A stretch of DNA of 64,000 nt from Atopobiaceae bacterium (lineage in GTDB: Bacteria > Actinomycetota > Coriobacteriia > Coriobacteriales > Atopobiaceae), in the NCBI GenBank assembly GCA_017941705.1, contig JAGAVX010000138.1, positions 1 through 64,000 of the forward strand, given 5' to 3'. Each line of letters starts with the position of its first letter. Within the stretch, counting starts at the first letter, position 1. Below, piece after piece: positions 60,228-64,000 of this stretch. The notes below the pieces were generated by a model. That model worked only from the letters and a program-made list of their open reading frames with translations, did no database searches and was not told the origin of the DNA. The position numbers and the translations under genes were made by a program.

Positions 60228-61442
60228 CTACTCCTCCAGGTCGCGCTTGCCGAAGTACTTCTTGAAGTCGACGATATAGTGCACCCACAGCTTGGACATG
60301 TTCCAGAGGCGACGCGGGTCATTGTCGTGCGCGCCAAACAGCGTCGTGCCCACGCGCCCCTCGCGCATCAGGCGCATGGCCCAGTCCTTGTCGGGTCCCT
60401 CGGCCGCATAGCGACGGACGATGGTCTTGGGGACGCCGACCCACAGAACCTCCTCACTGGCATGGACGGGCGCCTCGCGGCGACCCTCGATGACGTCTTC
60501 GACCGCACAGCGTGCGAGGTTGTGGCCCGAGAGGGTCGTGAAGAAGCTGCTCCGCCCCTGGCGCGGGTTGAAGTCGAGCAGCTTGAAGATCCCATCGCGC
60601 TCGTCGTACTTCATGTCGATGTTGAAGTAGCCAAAGTAGCTCACGTGCTCGAGCAGGCGCTCGACCGTCTCGTAGACCTGCTCGTCGCCGTAGCTCACGA
60701 TGGCCGCATAGTTGCCGATGCGCATGGGGGCGCAGTCCTCGAGGATCGGGTGGCCCAACGACAGCAGGGACACCGTGCCGTCGGAGCGCACGTAGCCATT
60801 GAGCACGCGCATGTTCTCGTCCCCACCGGGAATGAAGTCCTGGATGACCAGCCCCTCGTCATAGCCGGAGGCATAGATGCGGCGGAGGGTCTCTGCCAAC
60901 ATGTCGCGGTCCTCGAGGATGAAGGCCTTCTTCTGGCCCTCGAAGGGATGCTCGCGATACAGTGCGGCATTGGTTGGCTTCACCGCGACGGGGAACGGGA
61001 AGGGCAAGTCGGGCACGTCGGCGCTGTCAACACGCACCGTCTTGGGATACGGAACCCCCTCTCGCTCGCAGAGCGCATAGAAGGAGGCCTTGTTCTCGAG
61101 CTCGGTGAGGACGCCCGGGCCCGAGCAGATGGGCATGTAGCGCTCATCGAGCTCGCTCTTGTGCTCGGACAGAAGCACCGAGTAGTCGTCGCCACAGGGA
61201 ATGATCAGCGGCACGGCGTCCCCAAAGGTCGCAGCGTCACGATTGAGCACCGCCACGAAGGTCTCTGCGTTGGCAAACCCGGGGTCGCAGCGCTGCTCGA
61301 TGAACTTGGAATGCGCCGTCGGCGTGAGGGGGAAGGTGCCGTACGCGACGCTCTTGACCTTGTAGGCCTCCCAAAACGCACGCGCCATGCCGTAGGCGCC
61401 GATCTCGGTCCCCAGAAGCACAGGGACAAACTTCCTTGCCAT
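60228..61442 (-). CDS. ATP-grasp carboxylate-amine ligase, D-aspartate-ligase-like
   Basis: The 404-residue protein has the ATP-grasp features KPTNAALYR, IQDFIPGGDENMRVLNGYV and LLDFNPRQGRSSFF. Its start, FVPVLLGTEIGAYGMARAF, and the segment YFGYFNIDMKYDERDGIFKL closely resemble, as I recall them, the Enterococcus faecium D-aspartate ligase Aslfm and its relatives. That enzyme adds D-Asp to the position-3 diamino acid of peptidoglycan precursors. An Asp/Glu racemase gene 1.2 kb away, divergent, could supply D-Asp. The ATG has GAGGAG seven bases upstream. The exact substrate is not proved. Confidence 0.82.
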   Translation of the reverse strand: MARKFVPVLLGTEIGAYGMARAFWEAYKVKSVAYGTFPLTPTAHSKFIEQRCDPGFANAETFVAVLNRDAATFGDAVPLIIPCGDDYSVLLSEHKSELDERYMPICSGPGVLTELENKASFYALCEREGVPYPKTVRVDSADVPDLPFPFPVAVKPTNAALYREHPFEGQKKAFILEDRDMLAETLRRIYASGYDEGLVIQDFIPGGDENMRVLNGYVRSDGTVSLLSLGHPILEDCAPMRIGNYAAIVSYGDEQVYETVERLLEHVSYFGYFNIDMKYDERDGIFKLLDFNPRQGRSSFFTTLSGHNLARCAVEDVIEGRREAPVHASEEVLWVGVPKTIVRRYAAEGPDKDWAMRLMREGRVGTTLFGAHDNDPRRLWNMSKLWVHYIVDFKKYFGKRDLEE

Positions 61443-61456
61443 GTGTCTCTCCTCGC

Positions 61457-62476
61457 CTACTCTTGCGTGCCGCGATTGCGGACCGCGCTCAGTACTTGCT
61501 TCCCCATGCAGAGCGTCTTGTAGAAGGCGCCCTTCACCGGGACATCGCGGTCGGGCGCAACGTGCGTCACCTCGGCGGCGAACTTGGTCTTGAAGGTGTT
61601 GAGGCTGTTGAGCGCGGGAGAGAAGTCCGAGCCGATGCCCATGAGGTCGAACACCTCACAGCCCAGGCGACCAAGCTCGCAGCACGCAAAGTAGAAGAGC
61701 TTGTCGGTCACGTTGCCACGGCGCGCCTCGGCGCTCGACGCGGCATAGTAGTAGGTCCCCAGAGTGCCCGACTTGGTGCAGATCGACCACGTCGCAAGCC
61801 GTCCGTCCTCCAGGCGCCCCGCAAACACGCGACAGTGCTCGGGACCAAGGATGCGCACCATGTCCTCGTAGTCGCTCTTGGGCGCGGGAGTGAAGCCGTC
61901 GCGCTCGGCGGTCTCGCGCATGATGGCGTAGTACTCGTCAAATGACGAGAGTGCCCGCTCGGTCTCATCCGCGCAGGTGATAGGAGCCTCGCGCAGTGCC
62001 TTGCGCACATCTCGACGACCACGGGCCTTCATGTTTGCCAGAATCGCCTCGTCCCCACCGGTGACATCGACGTGCACCGTCGTGTCATAGGGAATGGACG
62101 AGAGCGTGGGATGGGTCAGCTCCAGCTCGTGATCGACGGCGAGACGCATGAACGCGACCTTGCGGTCGTGTGCGCGCACGTAGGCGACAAGCGCCTTCAT
62201 GGCCTCGAGCTCCTCTTCGGCCGATGGGGCCTCGAGCCACATCGGACCGTGATGCGCACGCAGGTAGTGGTATCCATGGGTCTCGTAGTCGACAAGGCTC
62301 ACATACGCCACGTCAACGCCTGCCCGCGCAAAGGCGAGGCATCCCCAGAAGGTGCGGCCTTCGACGGTCTGTTGGTAGTCAGCCCATGCCATCGTCTGCT
62401 CGATGGGAACGAGGATGTCAGCCTCCTCGACAAGACGGGAAAACTCGTCCTTGCTCAGTTCTCTGATTTCGGTCAC
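61457..62476 (-). CDS. FemAB-like peptidoglycan cross-bridge amino acid transferase
   Basis: The 339-residue protein has the FemX/FemAB double-GNAT layout: an N-terminal VPIEQTMAWADYQ segment, a middle NMKARGRRDVRKA motif typical of Fem transferases, then AGRLEDGRLATW, GTYYYAASS and a late FDLMGIGSDF. Fem proteins add amino acids from aminoacyl-tRNA to lipid II. I chose the GTG at 62476, which has GAGGAG six bases upstream; an ATG eight codons earlier has no site. It is the first gene of the unit FemAB, ATP-grasp, PLP enzyme, uvrC, phosphatase. Confidence 0.85.
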   Translation of the reverse strand: MTEIRELSKDEFSRLVEEADILVPIEQTMAWADYQQTVEGRTFWGCLAFARAGVDVAYVSLVDYETHGYHYLRAHHGPMWLEAPSAEEELEAMKALVAYVRAHDRKVAFMRLAVDHELELTHPTLSSIPYDTTVHVDVTGGDEAILANMKARGRRDVRKALREAPITCADETERALSSFDEYYAIMRETAERDGFTPAPKSDYEDMVRILGPEHCRVFAGRLEDGRLATWSICTKSGTLGTYYYAASSAEARRGNVTDKLFYFACCELGRLGCEVFDLMGIGSDFSPALNSLNTFKTKFAAEVTHVAPDRDVPVKGAFYKTLCMGKQVLSAVRNRGTQE

Positions 62477-62648
62477 GCGATACTCCTCACAGACGCCCAT
62501 TGGGCGGTCACGTCATATCTGAACCATTGTAGATACGCCTTCGCCAACGCGGTCCCATTTGCATGGTAGAAACAGAACTCATGTCCTCCACATGGTGCGG
62601 TTAGAATAGCCTATGCGACATTTACGGCTCTACGGACGGAATTGGACG

Positions 62649-63374
62649 ATGAACAAACCCATTCTTGGCATCATAGGCGGGGTTGGCCCCCTGGCAACTG
62701 CCTGCTTCATGGAGGCGCTCATACGCAAGACCCCTGCCAGGCGCGACCAGGAGCATATGCCCATGATCGTCTTCAACGATCCGCAGATCCCGGACCGTAC
62801 GGCTCACATCCTCGACCACAGCAAGCCAAACCCCCAGCCCGAGATGGAAAACGTCGCACGCTGGCTCGAGCGCGCCGGAGCCGACTACATCGCCATCGCC
62901 TGCAACACCGCCCACTACTATTACGAGGGCATCGTCAACGCAGTGGATATCCCCGTCGTCAACATCATGGAGGAGACCGCCAAGCGTATCGCCGGCGAGG
63001 CCGGCGAGGGGAGCACCGTGGGTCTGCTCGCAACCGAGGGAACGGTGTCGTCCGGCGTCTTCCAGGACTACCTTGGTCGCTACGGACTCAAGACCGTCGA
63101 GCCGCTCGCGGAGCAGCAGCGTGAGGTCACGTCGCTCATCTACGACGGTGTGAAGGCGGGGGCCACCTATGACCCCCGTCAGCTCCTCGATCTTGGTGAG
63201 CAGCTGCGTGCGCGCGGATGCGACACCGTCATCGTTGGATGCACGGAGCTCTCCGTCATCTATCAGGCCCTTGCAGAGAAGCCCGCGTGGTTCTACGACT
63301 CGCTCGACGTCCTCGCCGACCGCTGCGTGCAGATCTATCTCGCATCCCGCCAGGCGGGATCGCTTGTGGTATAG
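62649..63374 (+). CDS. Aspartate/glutamate racemase family protein
   Basis: The 241-residue protein has the racemase start ILGIIGGVGPLAT and the two catalytic cysteines C85 in IACNTAHYY and C198 in IVGCTELSV. The GGVGPLAT motif and the length fit the aspartate racemase (RacD/YgeA) group better than glutamate racemase MurI. It is divergent from the FemAB-like gene with 172 bp between, and probably provides D-aspartate. The ATG at 62649 has a modest ribosome site (GGA-rich). Confidence 0.85.
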   Translation: MNKPILGIIGGVGPLATACFMEALIRKTPARRDQEHMPMIVFNDPQIPDRTAHILDHSKPNPQPEMENVARWLERAGADYIAIACNTAHYYYEGIVNAVDIPVVNIMEETAKRIAGEAGEGSTVGLLATEGTVSSGVFQDYLGRYGLKTVEPLAEQQREVTSLIYDGVKAGATYDPRQLLDLGEQLRARGCDTVIVGCTELSVIYQALAEKPAWFYDSLDVLADRCVQIYLASRQAGSLVV

Positions 63375-63416
63375 CAAGTCGAGCATAAGCCCGAGCCCAT
63401 CGTCACGACGCACAGT

Positions 63417-63519
63417 GGCACGCATGCTCCCCGGGAGCTGCTGTGCCATCGTGGGATTGAGACGTGCGCTCGACCATATTGCAGCGATGGCACAGTAGCT
63501 CCCGGGGAGCATGTGTGCC
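63417..63519. repeat. Very long inverted repeat (35-bp arms)
   Basis: Arms 63417-63451 and 63485-63519 pair over 35 positions with only two G/T wobble positions, around a 33-base spacer. The unit shares 25 of 33 positions, without gaps, with the repeat starting at 27222 (GGCAC..., centre CCCCGGGA, ...CTGTGCCA). It lies between the convergent racemase and NlpC/P60 genes. Confidence 0.85.
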
Positions 63520-63540
63520 ATCCATGGGCGACTCTCGCCC

Positions 63541-63576
63541 AAAACGCAAGCGCGGCGCCCCTAGGAACGCCGCGCT
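63541..63576 (-). terminator. Terminator of the NlpC/P60 gene
   Basis: AGCGCGGCG pairs with CGCCGCGCT around a ten-base loop and is followed on the minus strand by TGCGTTTT. It lies about 30 bp past the stop at 63602. Confidence 0.75.
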
Positions 63577-63601
63577 CTCTCTTACCTTTGCGCGCCTATC
63601 G

Positions 63602-64000
63602 TTAGACGACGGGGCCACCACCGACGAACGAGCCCGCGTTGTAGTACACGCTGGTGATCTCGACGCCGTTCCAGTTGGAGTGAATCATCTGGCCATTGCC
63701 GATGCACAGGCCCACGTGACCCGTCGACTCGACGCTTGAACCCCAGAACATGAGGTCGCCGGCCTGCAGGTTGGCCTGGCTGGTGGTCCAGCCTCCGTTG
63801 CTCAGGCACCAACCGATCATCGAGCTGCTATAGCCGTTGCTCAGGCGCTGGCCACGCGGAATCGAGATGCCGGCCTGCTGGAACGACCACCACACGAGGC
63901 CCGAGCAGTCAAACTCGGTATAGGCGATGGCGTTGCCGCCCCACGAGTAGCTCACGCCCAGCTGGGACTTGGCATACTCGATTGCGGCACCCACGCCCGA
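63602..64000 (-). CDS. NlpC/P60 family cell-wall hydrolase, C-terminal domain (5' part outside window)
   Basis: The visible C-terminal 132 residues form a full NlpC/P60 (C40) domain. Catalytic Cys is in FDCSGLVWW, the His in STGHVGLCIG and the third polar residue probably the His in MIHSNW. The frame is open to the window edge, so the N-terminal part, probably a signal peptide and a coiled-coil or SH3-like region, is missing. It should cut the stem peptide of peptidoglycan outside the membrane. The sequence ends GSFVGGGPVV. Confidence 0.9.
   Translation of the reverse strand, partial: SGVGAAIEYAKSQLGVSYSWGGNAIAYTEFDCSGLVWWSFQQAGISIPRGQRLSNGYSSSMIGWCLSNGGWTTSQANLQAGDLMFWGSSVESTGHVGLCIGNGQMIHSNWNGVEITSVYYNAGSFVGGGPVV

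Overview
The window is a stretch of chromosome from a high-GC actinobacterium, most likely class Coriobacteriia and probably an Olsenella/Atopobium-like Atopobiaceae. This is an inference from protein character and gene order: a rapZ-whiA pair next to gapA-pgk-tpiA and uvrC, an actinobacterial Rho with an N-terminal insertion, a peptide exporter of the NHLM type, and PepV-type M20 dipeptidases. No marker gene such as 16S rRNA is present. I see no IS element, prophage, CRISPR array, tRNA or rRNA.

Layout. 1-10 kb: a methyltransferase tail, two paralogous M20 dipeptidases, a HAD phosphatase and a three-gene NHLM-like peptide exporter (short HlyD-like protein, C39-peptidase ABC transporter, second ABC transporter) with no visible precursor peptide. 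10-20 kb: cold-shock protein, cytoplasmic alpha-amylase, GH32 fructosidase, NikR, phosphofructokinase, a MIF-like tautomerase, an esterase, rhomboid, fRMsr and ThpR. 20-32 kb: asparaginase, DegV, GalT, an LTA-synthase-like protein, an exonuclease, alanine dehydrogenase, a 650-bp gap with a possible structured RNA, and a MerR/TipAS regulator. 32-42 kb: a branched-chain amino acid importer (livJ-livHMGF), an unusual anchored protein with GRHF motifs, and Rho. 42-50 kb: MarR-type regulator, argS, nicotinate phosphoribosyltransferase, a radical SAM enzyme, a TagO/WecA-type transferase, a probable 6S RNA and an MFS transporter. 51-64 kb: tpiA-pgk-gapA, whiA-rapZ, a phosphatase, uvrC, then a probable peptidoglycan cross-bridge locus (PLP enzyme, D-aspartate-ligase-like ATP-grasp protein, FemAB-like transferase and a divergent Asp/Glu racemase), and the end of an NlpC/P60 hydrolase.

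How the genes work together. Many genes fit a fermentative amino-acid, peptide and sugar user: dipeptidases, asparaginase, alanine dehydrogenase and the Liv importer on one side, and amylase, GH32, GalT, PFK and GAPDH-PGK-TPI on the other. The racemase and the ATP-grasp ligase together resemble the D-aspartate cross-bridge pathway known from Enterococcus faecium.

The least explained signals are non-coding. They are a cluster of ten GCRC-NN-ACAA repeats downstream of the exporter, a pair of homologous long inverted repeats near 27.2 and 63.4 kb, three stacked hairpins near 20.7 kb, and a possible RNA at 30.4-30.8 kb. Starts were chosen by hand from Shine-Dalgarno spacing, so several differ from the longest possible reading frame.
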